42,260 nucleotides of DNA from Bacteroidaceae bacterium. Lineage in GTDB: Bacteria; Bacteroidota; Bacteroidia; Bacteroidales; Bacteroidaceae. The stretch is from the NCBI GenBank assembly GCA_017619335.1, contig JAFZSP010000025.1, positions 1 through 42,260 on the forward strand, given 5' to 3'. The notes under the pieces were generated by a model. That model searched no databases. It saw only the letters and a list, made by a program, of their open reading frames with translations, and was not told the origin of the DNA. Each line of letters begins with the position of its first letter. The stretch's first letter is position 1. This document shows, one piece after another, positions 1-9,000 of this stretch. The position numbers were made by a program, and so were the translations under genes.

Positions 1-853
1 GAGCCAGATGCAGCCAGCCTTTCTGTGTCTTCAGCGGTGCCGGTCCTTCTCCATTCTTCACCTCCTGGATGGTGTGATAGTGCCGAGGATTGATGATGAT
101 TTCCTCCTTGACCTCTGCATGTGTGATGTCTTCCACCAGTGCCCAACCAATGCCTCCACCACTGCCGGTGTCTATGAATCCATCCTGGGGGCGGGTGTAG
201 AAAGCATACTTGCCATCTACGAACTCAGGATGAAGCACAACATTGCGTTGCTGGCTACGGCTTTTGAGGTCAGGCAGACGTTCCCAGTCCTTGAGGTCTT
301 TCGTGCGAGCAATGGCGGCAGTTGCTGTGGCGGCACTGAGATTGCCAGGCAGTGAGTCGTCGTGACGCTCGGCACAGAACACGCCGTATATCCAACCGTC
401 CTCGTGCTCCGTCAGGCGCATATCATATATATTGGTGGCGGGGATGAGGTCTTCGGGCATCGTGATGGGGTCGTCCCAAAAGCGGAAGTTGTCGATGCCA
501 TTAGGACTCTCGGCCATAGCAAAAAAACTCTTGCGGTCTGCACCTTCTACACGACATACCAACAGATAGCGTCCTTCCAGCTTGATGGCACCTGCGTTCA
601 GTACGGCGTTGATCATGATGCGTTGCATCAGATAGGGATTGTCCTGTTCCGAGAAATCATAACGCCACTCCAGCGGCGTGTGTTCGGCCGTCAGTATAGG
701 GAACTGGTACTTTTCATAAATGCCGTTTCCCCAGGGCTGCGGCTCGTTCTTGCGTGTCAGCAACTCTTCGTGGTGCTGGTGCAGAGCCTTTACAGCCCCC
801 TCCCATCCTCCCCCATGGGGGAGGTGATTAAAGGTCACTTTCGTATGTTTCAT
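1..853 (-). CDS. mgp: 4-O-beta-D-mannosyl-D-glucose phosphorylase, GH130 (partial, C-terminus beyond left edge)
   Basis: Cytoplasmic enzyme that phosphorolyses beta-mannosyl-1,4-glucose to mannose 1-phosphate and glucose, the last step of mannan use after 2-epimerisation of mannobiose. Reading inward from the ATG at 853, 284 codons are present. Family blocks seen are [62 protein letters not shown] and [10 protein letters not shown]. These closely resemble the characterised Bacteroides fragilis enzyme as I recall it. There is no signal peptide, as expected for a cytosolic phosphorylase. It lies 39 bp after the GH27-GH26 gene and is the last visible gene of the operon. Odd feature: codons about 10-20 ([11 protein letters not shown]) are encoded by a GC-rich palindromic repeat and interrupt an otherwise family-like N-terminus (FN...[16 protein letters not shown]). 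No Shine-Dalgarno is visible. The family call is firm; the exact substrate rests on close similarity. Confidence 0.93.
   Translation of the reverse strand, partial: MKHTKVTFNHLPHGGGWEGAVKALHQHHEELLTRKNEPQPWGNGIYEKYQFPILTAEHTPLEWRYDFSEQDNPYLMQRIMINAVLNAGAIKLEGRYLLVCRVEGADRKSFFAMAESPNGIDNFRFWDDPITMPEDLIPATNIYDMRLTEHEDGWIYGVFCAERHDDSLPGNLSAATATAAIARTKDLKDWERLPDLKSRSQQRNVVLHPEFVDGKYAFYTRPQDGFIDTGSGGGIGWALVEDITHAEVKEEIIINPRHYHTIQEVKNGEGPAPLKTQKGWLHLA
794..826 (-). repeat. GC-rich palindromic repeat inside the GH130 coding sequence (family C)
   Basis: On the minus strand this reads as the palindrome CTCCCCCATGGGGGAG followed by GATGGGAGGGGGCT. It strongly resembles the elements at 36830-36893 and 41844-41906, which contain CTCCCCCTTGGGGGAG followed by ACGGAGGGGGCT. 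It is 33 bp, keeps the reading frame, and adds about 11 residues near the N-terminus of GH130. Confidence 0.8.
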
Positions 854-889
854 GATCGTATTCTTTTGTTTTAGGGATTTAACACCCGT

Positions 890-910
890 CCCTCACAGAG
901 AGGGTGAGGG
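890..910 (-). repeat. Palindrome CCCTCAC-n7-GTGAGGG carrying the stop codon of the GH27-GH26 gene
   Basis: A 7-bp stem with a 7-nt loop overlaps the TGA stop (893-895) of the upstream glycosidase. The last codons (KTHPSPSL) read through its left arm. Flanking CACCC and GGGTG extend it imperfectly. It could be a dispersed palindromic element or a weak hairpin between two operon genes. No T-tract follows, so I do not call it a terminator. Confidence 0.6.
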
Positions 911-3139
911 GTGGGTCTTTATATCTTTCAGCATCAACACTTTCTTGTTCTTCACCATCTTGCAGAAATCCTCGGAATCAGGTGTTCCCTTTGCGGGTGC
1001 AAAGTAGTGACGGGCGTTGCCGTTGCGCCAGACGAGGAAGTAGCTGAGGGACCAGGGCTTCAGCTGAGGCAGGAGCACCCGTGTCCACCACGTCGGGTCG
1101 GGGATATTCTGATAACCGCACTCTGTCAGTGCCAGCAACTTACCTTTCTCGGCGGCCAATTTGCGAAGCACGCCAAGGTCTTTCTGCAACTGCTCCACGA
1201 ACGCCTTCTCCCCGTTCGGCTGCTGATAGGCGTCCAACCCGATGATATCCACACGGTCGTGACCGGGATAGGTTTCCAGCGCGTCGGGCGTGAAACCATA
1301 GTTGGGACTCCAACTCCAGACGATATTGTAAGGCAAGGCGCGGGTGACATAATCCTGTGTCATATTCCAGAGGGCTTTGTACTCCTCGGTGGAGCACAGT
1401 CCTCTACCCCACCAGAACCACCCGCCGCTGTTCTCGTGCCAGGGTCGGAAGATAAAAGGAATCTGGTGTCCCTGCTCGTCACGCAGTGAGGTGAGGAAGG
1501 TGGTCAGTCGGCTCAGCCAGATCTGGAAGACACCATGCACCCGGCCACCAGGCAGGACGTTCTGCACCACGGTCTTGTCCTTGACATCCCAGGCGTTGCC
1601 GCCCGTCAGCGGGTTGTGAGGGTGCCACGAAATGGTGATCACACCTCCACGACCATACTGTTTCAGCATCTCCCGACGCATCACGTCGAAAGGCACACCG
1701 TCAATATTCTTATCATTGCCCAGCTCGATACCTCCCAGTTCGAATCCCATCACAGCGGGATAGTCACCCGTGACATCATGCACATCACTGCGGCCTTCCT
1801 CGTAACGCCAGCCAAGACCGTAGAAAGGATCGTCCTGGTGACCAAACATGACACCTTTCTTCATCAGTTGTTTCAGGCGGCTCGTGAACTGCTGCGCCGT
1901 CGTGGGGCTCTTGGTGGAGACGGGCGTGAGGCGGTAGGAGATGACATCGCGGGCAGGAACGGTGAGCGTGCGCCACACCTTGTCGGCCAGCACGGTCTGT
2001 CCCTCGTCCTGATGGGTCCAGAGGTTACGGATCTTATAGACCTTCATATCGAAATGTGTTCCCAGACGGCTCACTTCCGTATCGATGAGGTTGAAGTGCT
2101 GCCAGTTGAGGTCATAGCTGACGGCCTCCTTTGTGGGATTCAGAATGGTCACGGCCCAGTCGCCGCCTTTCAGTGGTTTGAACCAGAACTCCAGACCCTG
2201 TTCGGTGGCGTGACGCAGTCCCTGCACGCCTAACTCATCCTGATCCACGGCAATCATTTCCGCATTGGTAATAATGGCTTTTGTCTCGGCACTCATATTG
2301 CGGAGATCATTGCCCAGGATGAGTGGTGAGGCCATCATGCACCACATCGCGAAGTGTGCGCGGTCCTCGTTGACTGTCATGCCATTGCCCACTTCCAGCA
2401 TATCGGGGTCGTTCCAGTGGCCAGGGCCGGCGTATTTGCGCAGCGGCTCGTTGATGCGGATGCACTGCATAACACCGATGTCGGTAAATCCCTGTGGATG
2501 AACCCTTGCGGAGTCGAAGTTACACCAGATGTCGGGCCCGATGCGCCAGCTGTGACCGATATCCTGGGCCCACGTCCACGGCTGGTTGCTGCCCCACTCA
2601 CACATACTGAGGAAGACCGGTCTTCCGGCAGCTCGCAGGGCGTCGCTCATCAGCCGATAGGCGCCGCGGGCGTTGATATTGGTGGTGTTGCACCAGTCTT
2701 CTTTCAGGTAGTCGATTTCCCAACGGGCGTACTGGAGGGCGTCCTGATATTCGTGTCCGAGGCTACCGGGTTTTCCGGCGCAAGTGGCGGTGCCACAGTC
2801 ACTGTAGATACCCAATTTCAGGCCGCGGGCGTGTACATAGTCCGCCAGCGCCTTGATCCCGCTGGGGAAGCGCTGCGGGTCTGGCTGTATGAAGCCGTCG
2901 GCATCACGCTCGCCGTGCCAGCAGTCGTCCATATTAACATAGACGTAACCCGCATCGCGCAGACCTGTTTCCACGAGGGCGTCTGCAATGCCCCTGATGA
3001 GTTCCTCGCTGATGTTGCCACCAAACTTGTTCCAGCTGTTCCACCCCATCTGAGGGCGGTCGCCTACCTTTTCCCACTTCTGGCAGAAAGCTCCCACGGA
3101 GAGGCAGGCACAGAAGGAGAGAATGAAAAATCGTTTCAT
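893..3139 (-). CDS. Bifunctional GH27 alpha-galactosidase / GH26 beta-mannanase
   Basis: Exported two-domain enzyme predicted to strip alpha-1,6-galactose and cut beta-1,4-mannan. Numbered from the ATG at 3139: signal peptide 1-19 (MKRFFILSFCACLSVGAFC). The GH27 barrel spans about 27-315, with RPQMGWNSWNKFGG, GIYSDCGTATCAGKPGS, the nucleophile Asp148 in YLKEDWC, and the acid/base Asp in WNDPDML (about 244-246). A beta-sandwich follows at about 315-405. The GH26 barrel spans about 412-735, with acid/base Glu569 in FRPWHENSGGWFWWG and nucleophile Glu673 in ALTECG. Start choice: an in-frame start at 3199 would overlap the upstream gene, which ends at 3150, and would bury the signal peptide. An ATG at 3145 (MNMKRFF) is equally possible. 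It has no type IX-like tail, and its last codons lie in a palindromic repeat. Fusing the debranching and backbone-cutting domains fits galactomannan or galactoglucomannan as substrate. Confidence 0.92.
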   Translation of the reverse strand: MKRFFILSFCACLSVGAFCQKWEKVGDRPQMGWNSWNKFGGNISEELIRGIADALVETGLRDAGYVYVNMDDCWHGERDADGFIQPDPQRFPSGIKALADYVHARGLKLGIYSDCGTATCAGKPGSLGHEYQDALQYARWEIDYLKEDWCNTTNINARGAYRLMSDALRAAGRPVFLSMCEWGSNQPWTWAQDIGHSWRIGPDIWCNFDSARVHPQGFTDIGVMQCIRINEPLRKYAGPGHWNDPDMLEVGNGMTVNEDRAHFAMWCMMASPLILGNDLRNMSAETKAIITNAEMIAVDQDELGVQGLRHATEQGLEFWFKPLKGGDWAVTILNPTKEAVSYDLNWQHFNLIDTEVSRLGTHFDMKVYKIRNLWTHQDEGQTVLADKVWRTLTVPARDVISYRLTPVSTKSPTTAQQFTSRLKQLMKKGVMFGHQDDPFYGLGWRYEEGRSDVHDVTGDYPAVMGFELGGIELGNDKNIDGVPFDVMRREMLKQYGRGGVITISWHPHNPLTGGNAWDVKDKTVVQNVLPGGRVHGVFQIWLSRLTTFLTSLRDEQGHQIPFIFRPWHENSGGWFWWGRGLCSTEEYKALWNMTQDYVTRALPYNIVWSWSPNYGFTPDALETYPGHDRVDIIGLDAYQQPNGEKAFVEQLQKDLGVLRKLAAEKGKLLALTECGYQNIPDPTWWTRVLLPQLKPWSLSYFLVWRNGNARHYFAPAKGTPDSEDFCKMVKNKKVLMLKDIKTHPSPSL

Positions 3140-3149
3140 ATTCATTGTT

Positions 3150-4349
3150 TTATGGTTGTTTTTGCAGGTACTTTTTGCCATTCTTGACGAAGAGTCCATT
3201 GGGCTGTTTACGGTTCATGATTTTGCGGCCAGTCAGATCATACACGGCACCATTGCCTGTGCTGCTGTTTCCCTTCTCCACCGTCGCGATTCCGGTGACT
3301 CGCTGGCGCAGGACTTTCATGTCATCTCGGGTGAGGACGAAGTCGTTGGAGAAGGCCTCTGTCCACCAGGCAGCGTTGCAATTGCTGTGGTCGGTGCTCT
3401 TGAACTCGGCGCTGCTGGGGTTGTTGGTGCGGCTGTAATCATACCAGGGTGCGAAGAACAGCCACTTGGCGCCAGCGTTCCACTGCTTACTGATGGTGGG
3501 CACATTGCCACATTCGGTGAGGGCCACCAGTTTGTCTGGTGAGTATTGCTTCAGGAACTGGAAGCAGGAGGTGTATATCTTACTGGCGCTGTTGTTGTTA
3601 TAGACGTCTATACTGACGATATCCACATAATCGTCGCCCGGGTACCAGCGGTAACCGTCGCTGTAGGGTTTGTTCCAGGCGGCTGCCTGTGTCCACACCC
3701 AGATGAGGTTGTTCAGCTTGTGGTGGTTAACCAGACGATCATACATCACCCGCCAGAGTTCGTTGCACGCCTCGGCATCACGTCCCCACCAGAACCACTG
3801 GCCGCCAGCCTCGTGCAGCGGTCGCCACAGCACAGGAATCTTCCTCTGTCTCAGCAGCTTCAGGTAGCCTGCAATCTGGTCAATATCCTTGAGCATCAGC
3901 TTGTACTCGTCAGACTCAGGCTCGAATATTTTCTTCACATCGAAGGTCGTCTTGTCGGCCTCTGTGCCCCAGTAGAACGAATATTTGCCGCTCTCGTTGG
4001 CAGGCACATTCCAGTGCCACATAATGCAGACGATACCGCCCTGTCGATTCCATTCAGTCACCTCGGTGACATTGGTATAGTCTATCCAGCCACCCTTGGA
4101 GGAATAGGGATGATGGAGGTAATCGAAGGCGTTCATGGCGGGCCATTTGCCGGTGTGCTGATAGACCCACTTGGCCTCGTTCAGGTTCCAGTTGACGTTG
4201 GCGGTGGTGCCGGAGATGGTTTTCTCTCCATAGATCTGCTGGAAGCACAGCAGCAGTTGTTCTGCCTCTGCCGAGCGCTGCTGCTCCTGGGCAGAGAGAC
4301 TCGCGAGGGTGATGAATGTCAGTAGGATGAGGAATGTCAGTCGTCTCAT
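3150..4349 (-). CDS. GH26 endo-beta-1,4-mannanase with C-terminal sorting tail
   Basis: Secreted beta-mannanase of 399 residues. Signal peptide 1-20 (cleavage near SLSA|QE). A single GH26 barrel covers about 28-345, with the acid/base Glu180 in WRPLHEAGGQWFWWG and the nucleophile Glu279 in ALTECG. Aromatic residues around WHW (111-113) and FYWG are typical of the subsite cleft. The last 35 residues (VYDLTGRKI ... GLFVKNGKK) match the short C-terminal signature of type IX-exported proteins and of the giant proteins further right, so the enzyme may be surface-displayed or released by that route. It lies 6 bp after the CE7 gene and 4-10 bp before the GH27-GH26 gene, so it is co-transcribed. Its GH26 domain differs clearly from the GH26 half of its neighbour, so the two are not a recent duplication. 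Confidence 0.93.
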   Translation of the reverse strand: MRRLTFLILLTFITLASLSAQEQQRSAEAEQLLLCFQQIYGEKTISGTTANVNWNLNEAKWVYQHTGKWPAMNAFDYLHHPYSSKGGWIDYTNVTEVTEWNRQGGIVCIMWHWNVPANESGKYSFYWGTEADKTTFDVKKIFEPESDEYKLMLKDIDQIAGYLKLLRQRKIPVLWRPLHEAGGQWFWWGRDAEACNELWRVMYDRLVNHHKLNNLIWVWTQAAAWNKPYSDGYRWYPGDDYVDIVSIDVYNNNSASKIYTSCFQFLKQYSPDKLVALTECGNVPTISKQWNAGAKWLFFAPWYDYSRTNNPSSAEFKSTDHSNCNAAWWTEAFSNDFVLTRDDMKVLRQRVTGIATVEKGNSSTGNGAVYDLTGRKIMNRKQPNGLFVKNGKKYLQKQP

Positions 4350-4355
4350 AATGGT

Positions 4356-5696
4356 TTATTTCAAGTAATTGTCTATGAAAGCTTCACGGGGTTGCAGGTA
4401 GTGCTCCCGCCAGTAGGGCGCGATGTCTCCCGATGGCCATGCATGGGTGCGGAATGGCACGCAGTTCACGGTCTTCTTGCCCGGGGCACCGTTGAGTGAC
4501 GCCCACACGGCCGAGGGCGGACAGGTGGTGTCGATGAGTCCTATCTCACAGTAAATCTCTGCCCGCGAGTGCCGGATGAGCAGGGCGCCGTCGTAGTAGG
4601 GCAAGGTGGCGTCCAACTGCTCGGCAGGGACGCTCGGGTGGTTCTCAATGGGCTGGGGCCATCCGCTGCGGCGTCCTGCCCGTGCCCCTCCTAAGTCCTG
4701 CAGGGCCGGCACGTTCAGCACCACGGCGGAGACACGTTGGTCCAGTCCTGCTGCCGCCACGGCCTGTCCGCCGCCCTGACTCTCTCCAATGACAATGATG
4801 CGTTTCCCGTCCCACTCCGGCTGCCGCGTCATATATTCTATGGCCCGCAACAGTCGCAGGTACATACCTCGGAAGTAGTAGGTCTCACGGTCGGCGGCGT
4901 TGTGTTCCCAGTAGTTCCTCAGCAGTCCGTCCTCCAGCATCTGGTAGTAGGCGTCTGATTGTCCGTTGAGCATCCCATGAGCATTGAGATCCAGGCTGAG
5001 AGCCCCGTTACCTTTGGCTGCATTGCCCACGCACTCAGCCACTTGGCAGCGGCACCACTCTCCCTTGACACCCGCCGCGCGGCAGAGGATGATGATGGGT
5101 AACGACTTCTTCTTGGCGTTCAGGGGCTTGGCCAAGTAGGCCCTCACGGGTGCCGGCCCTAAGCAGTTAATCTCCAGGTCACTGCACTCGTACTTCCCTT
5201 CATACTGCTGGGGCACGGAGAGCAGTGTCTTCCGGACCTGCATCGGCAGTGCCTTCAGCTGCTTCTTTTGGTTATCCCAGTAGGACATCAGATCGGCCGG
5301 TTCTGCATAGCCGGCGCGGAAACCCTCCGGTGTCACCACATAGCCGATGGCCGCGTCCGAGGCTGCATCTGCCGTCTTCAGCTCCACCGTCACCGCACAG
5401 GTACTGTCGGTGGTCTGTTCACACACCGTGAAATCCGCCTGGGTCGGCAGGATGCGGAACTCCTTCACGAATCGGTTGTTGTGAAACACGCTGACGCGGA
5501 GAGAATCCTGGGGCACAGCGTCGGCGTGACAGGTGACCAGCGCCCGCTCTCCCCTTGCATACACGCCGCTCTCCTTATTGATGGAGAGGCGCAGGTGCTG
5601 GGCAGCCGCTGGAGAGACAGCGACACAGGCCCACATTGTGAGCCCTCCGAGAAGGGCCCGCAATGTGCCTGTGTGATGATTCAGAAGATGCTTCAT
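4356..5696 (-). CDS. Secreted CE7-type acetyl esterase (acetyl xylan/mannan esterase)
   Basis: An alpha/beta-hydrolase esterase of 446 residues, likely removing O-acetyl groups from mannan so that the mannanases can act. Signal peptide about 1-32 (AAA|Q). An N-terminal beta-rich region covers about 35-120. The AXE1/CE7-like hydrolase covers about 125-446, with nucleophile Ser306 in GESQGGGQ and probable partners Asp389 (GLIDTTCPPS) and His418 (FRTHAWP). The IGLIDTTCPPS block and the RTHAWP ending are characteristic of CE7. The gene has only 5-6 bp on either side, so it belongs to the same transcript as the GH26 gene and the lectin-like protein. Experimental CE7 enzymes are often broad, so acetyl-mannan as substrate is inferred from the neighbours. 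It lacks the sorting tail seen in the gene on each side. Confidence 0.88.
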   Translation of the reverse strand: MKHLLNHHTGTLRALLGGLTMWACVAVSPAAAQHLRLSINKESGVYARGERALVTCHADAVPQDSLRVSVFHNNRFVKEFRILPTQADFTVCEQTTDSTCAVTVELKTADAASDAAIGYVVTPEGFRAGYAEPADLMSYWDNQKKQLKALPMQVRKTLLSVPQQYEGKYECSDLEINCLGPAPVRAYLAKPLNAKKKSLPIIILCRAAGVKGEWCRCQVAECVGNAAKGNGALSLDLNAHGMLNGQSDAYYQMLEDGLLRNYWEHNAADRETYYFRGMYLRLLRAIEYMTRQPEWDGKRIIVIGESQGGGQAVAAAGLDQRVSAVVLNVPALQDLGGARAGRRSGWPQPIENHPSVPAEQLDATLPYYDGALLIRHSRAEIYCEIGLIDTTCPPSAVWASLNGAPGKKTVNCVPFRTHAWPSGDIAPYWREHYLQPREAFIDNYLK

Positions 5697-5701
5697 GTAC
5701 T

Positions 5702-8700
5702 TTATTTCACCAGAATCTTGATGCCATTGAGGATATAAAGTCCCCGAGGCAGTTGTTCCACGTCTTGCAGGGTAGCACCCTTGCGCAGCAGCTGACCGGC
5801 AGCATTGAAGACGTCACCTCGGCGCGACACCTGTGACATCACAGCACCGATTCCGCTCAACTCACCTCCCACTTCCAGCACCAGGCTGTAGGCGGCAGCC
5901 GGGTCGGCCTGGACGGCATTGGGAATGATATAGGCACGGTTGGAACCGACGTGGGCCGTCTCCTCGGTGCTCATCTCGCACTTGTTGCCAGCGAAGATCA
6001 GCGCTTCTTCTGTCAGGTCGATGGCAGCGTAGGTACCCTGCAAGGCTCCGTCGTTCAGGGGTTCCTTGGCAACGGTGGTACCCACGGCCAGCTGGATGGT
6101 CGTCAGGTCGTCCTCGCTCTCGGCGTCGTAGGTTCCTTCATTGAGGAAGACCACCGGCTGACCGGCCTCTGCCTTCTCCACCTTGTTCAGGGCCACGTAC
6201 ATCTTCTCATCGGTCACGTAGGTTCCAGCCACGGTGTACAGGGCGCCGGCACTGGGGGTCACCTCCACGGGATAACACATGGTGGTCACTTCGCCTGCCT
6301 TGTAGTCGGCCAGCGGCGTACCCATAGGCAGCTCTTCTGTGATGTCACCGATTTCTTCTATGATAAGTCCGGAGTTACAGCCCACATAGTCATCGTGCCA
6401 CGTTACCAGACGGTGATCACGGAGCTGTGCGTGCAGGCAAGCCATATCTTTCCCGGCGTAGTCCAGTCCGCGGATGATGTTTTCGCCATGGCCTACGGCT
6501 TTCACCGTGAACAGCGTCGGGTTCAGTGTCAGGCCCGTCCAGCTGTCACGGCCGTAGCACTGGATAAAGAGGCCACTGGCCTGGTGCTGAATAATATAGT
6601 TGTCGTCACCCACAGGAATGAAACGGAAAGCAATGTCTGCATCGGCATCATCGGTGAAGAACATGAAGCTTCCCTGACGGACCTCAGCGGCGGCTGTGCT
6701 TTCCAGCGTCTTGTCGTCGGCAGGACAGAGGTAGGTGTCATAGAGGGCGCCGAATTCGCTGTCCTCCACGTTGCTGGTGCTCCAGCCCCACTCTCCGTAC
6801 GCTTCCTCACTGTTGAAGCGAATGGTGTAGTACTTATTGGGTTGTACTCGGTTGGCAGCTGCCAAGAACTTGGTGGCAGGGTCTGCCAGCACAGCCAGGT
6901 AGTCGTCGGTCTGCTGCTGGGTATATTTGCCAGACTGGTCGTAGGCTTTGGCATCTGACACTGTCCGCGTCAGCTCATCCAGCACTTCTGCTGTCCACTG
7001 GCCCGGGTTGGTACCCACCTCACACAACTTCAATACAGGCTCTGCAGCCTCTATAGCCTGACGCAACTGCGTGGGATCCACGAAGATGGCAACGAATGGA
7101 TCGTAGGCCTTTTTCAGCGCTTCGTAGTCCTCACGTGACACCTGGTTGGGGTCACACTGGCTGGCCACTTCCAGCGCTGCCACCATATCTGCATAAACCT
7201 GCCCCATCTGCGCTGCCTGATTATTGGGGTTCTCCTGCAGGCTGTAGAGCTGGAATTCGCTGATGTGCCAGTAGCCTCTGTTGCTGCTGGTCTCTTCTGC
7301 ATAGAAACGCAGATACTGGTAGGTTCCGTTCTCGATGTTGAACGTCGTGGTGAGGCTCTCTCCGGACTCGCCGAAGGGTGTCTCCAGGTCTGCTATCCAG
7401 TCGTAGTCCAGTTTCTCCCCGTAGGGGTCGTTGCTGCCGTAAACGCCCCATTTGGTGATCTGGTCACTGGAAATCTTACGGCGTGAGAAGTCCATCTGGA
7501 CAAATCCGCCCAGCTCCTCCGGCAATTCCACTTGCAGGTAGTGGGTTCCGTTTTCCACATTACCACCCTCCCAGTAGGAGTGCCAGAAGGTGTTGTTGCT
7601 GCCGTCTAAGAGGACGCCTTCGCTCAGGTTGCCGCCGTCTGTCTTTCCCAAATCATTCTGGCTGAAGGGGCTGCTGAACTGGCTGGCATCGGTGATGAGC
7701 AATTCTTTTGTCATGTCATTGGCGATCTCCACCTTGCCTTTAGCGTCTTCCATCATCGCAAAGAACTCACGGACAAAGGCTTTGTCATCCAGCAGTTCCC
7801 GGGCTTCCTGCTCATCTACAGGCTCCAGGTACCACTCGCTGGCGCCGCTGTCATTGGTCGTGCTGCACCAGACCGTCATGGGGCCTCCCCAGCCTTTGCC
7901 TTCGTTGTGCCAGTTCATGTGTACATATTTATATTCGTTGGGTTTCTCTGTGCTCATGCGGAAGTTGAACATGACGATATCTTCTTCTGTGCTCAGGTCC
8001 CAGATGGTCTCGTAGGCGCCATCCACCTTGTTGATGGGATCGATGGCGATGTAGGCCACCTTATTACCGCAAGCCTCGGGTTTGCTGAAGACCATCCCGT
8101 TGGCAGGGTTACTCAGCAGGTAGGTGTTGTCGTCCTGTCGCTCCAGGGTCCAGAGGAACGTGGGGTCGCTCCTGTCTATCGTCTTCCATTCATTATCGCC
8201 GGAGGGCTTGCTGTACATGGCTTTGGTGTAGAAGACGGTTCCGTTTTCCTCGTCTTCGCCGTAGAACTGCCGTGCACACACGAAGCGGTAATAGCCGTTC
8301 TCGGGCAGGTAGAGCTTCTTGCCGGCCACCAGTGCAAGGTAGGTATCCACGATGGCGTGTGACAGCCCGTTGATTTCATCCACACTCAGGTCGTAGCCAT
8401 AGTTCTTATCCTCCTCATCCAGGATGAGTGCAGCCTCCAGCGCTGCCTGGAAAGCATCCCAGAGCGTCTGAGGGTATTGCCCGTACTCATCTCCGGGCAC
8501 CATACCTGCCGAGAAGTCCAGGTAGCGCTGATAGATGTGGGAGAGGTTGGCGCGGGCCGCCTCCATCTCTTGCGGATCCGGGTACAGGTACTCTTGTTCT
8601 GTGCAGAAATATATCTGCTTCACAGTAATCATACCCTCCGCATGGTTCTGTATAACCACACAGGAGAACGTCTTTTTGCCGGGCTCCAGACGGATGAGGC

Positions 8701-8983
8701 CTTCTGTCTCTGTGGCCTTGCAGGTCACGCTGTAACAAGTCTGCCAGTTCTCGTCCTGCAGGATGAGGTTGAAGTTTGTGGAGGACTCGTACTCGAGGTA
8801 GAGGTAGTCGCACTCTTCAATCTCGAATCCGCCAAGCATCACATTGTACCAGCCCCAGGCGGAGAGGCAGTTGATGGTGTTTGTTCCTTCCTCGAAACGG
8901 GAGGAGTAGTCGATTTCGACCTTTGCATGGCCCATAATGGACAGGGCCAATGCGAACATTGCAAAAAAGAATCTTTTCATCAT
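5702..8983 (-). CDS. Large multi-module carbohydrate-binding surface protein with sorting tail
   Basis: A 1093-residue exported protein with no recognisable catalytic domain. Signal peptide about 1-20. Modules by eye: an N-terminal jelly-roll-like segment about 22-130; a helical FIVAR-like spacer about 140-215; a ricin/beta-trefoil-like segment about 222-395 (ENGYYRFVCARQF, with repeating YLLSNPANG and W motifs); an F5/8-type C (CBM32-like) domain about 425-590, ending YLRFYAEETSSNRGYWHIS; a second helical spacer about 600-705; a second trefoil-like segment about 710-885; a beta-rich region; and a C-terminal tail (VFNAAGQLLRK ... RGLYILNGIKILVK) of the type IX-like class. It sits between the GH59 and CE7 genes with 17- and 5-bp gaps. 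A mannan- or galactose-binding scaffold is a reasonable inference. Module borders are approximate; two ATGs (8983, 8980) start the same signal peptide. Confidence 0.8.
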   Translation of the reverse strand: MMKRFFFAMFALALSIMGHAKVEIDYSSRFEEGTNTINCLSAWGWYNVMLGGFEIEECDYLYLEYESSTNFNLILQDENWQTCYSVTCKATETEGLIRLEPGKKTFSCVVIQNHAEGMITVKQIYFCTEQEYLYPDPQEMEAARANLSHIYQRYLDFSAGMVPGDEYGQYPQTLWDAFQAALEAALILDEEDKNYGYDLSVDEINGLSHAIVDTYLALVAGKKLYLPENGYYRFVCARQFYGEDEENGTVFYTKAMYSKPSGDNEWKTIDRSDPTFLWTLERQDDNTYLLSNPANGMVFSKPEACGNKVAYIAIDPINKVDGAYETIWDLSTEEDIVMFNFRMSTEKPNEYKYVHMNWHNEGKGWGGPMTVWCSTTNDSGASEWYLEPVDEQEARELLDDKAFVREFFAMMEDAKGKVEIANDMTKELLITDASQFSSPFSQNDLGKTDGGNLSEGVLLDGSNNTFWHSYWEGGNVENGTHYLQVELPEELGGFVQMDFSRRKISSDQITKWGVYGSNDPYGEKLDYDWIADLETPFGESGESLTTTFNIENGTYQYLRFYAEETSSNRGYWHISEFQLYSLQENPNNQAAQMGQVYADMVAALEVASQCDPNQVSREDYEALKKAYDPFVAIFVDPTQLRQAIEAAEPVLKLCEVGTNPGQWTAEVLDELTRTVSDAKAYDQSGKYTQQQTDDYLAVLADPATKFLAAANRVQPNKYYTIRFNSEEAYGEWGWSTSNVEDSEFGALYDTYLCPADDKTLESTAAAEVRQGSFMFFTDDADADIAFRFIPVGDDNYIIQHQASGLFIQCYGRDSWTGLTLNPTLFTVKAVGHGENIIRGLDYAGKDMACLHAQLRDHRLVTWHDDYVGCNSGLIIEEIGDITEELPMGTPLADYKAGEVTTMCYPVEVTPSAGALYTVAGTYVTDEKMYVALNKVEKAEAGQPVVFLNEGTYDAESEDDLTTIQLAVGTTVAKEPLNDGALQGTYAAIDLTEEALIFAGNKCEMSTEETAHVGSNRAYIIPNAVQADPAAAYSLVLEVGGELSGIGAVMSQVSRRGDVFNAAGQLLRKGATLQDVEQLPRGLYILNGIKILVK

Positions 8984-9000
8984 CTCATTAATATTATGAT

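Noticed and set aside
8..874. Plus-strand open frames opposite the GH130 gene.
   Set aside because: The minus strand encodes clear GH130 motifs throughout, so the plus-strand frames are shadows.
3140..3199. Start of the GH27-GH26 protein at 3199, giving a 20-residue N-terminal extension.
   Set aside because: It would overlap the upstream GH26 gene and place the signal peptide internally; ATG 3139 or 3145 fits better.
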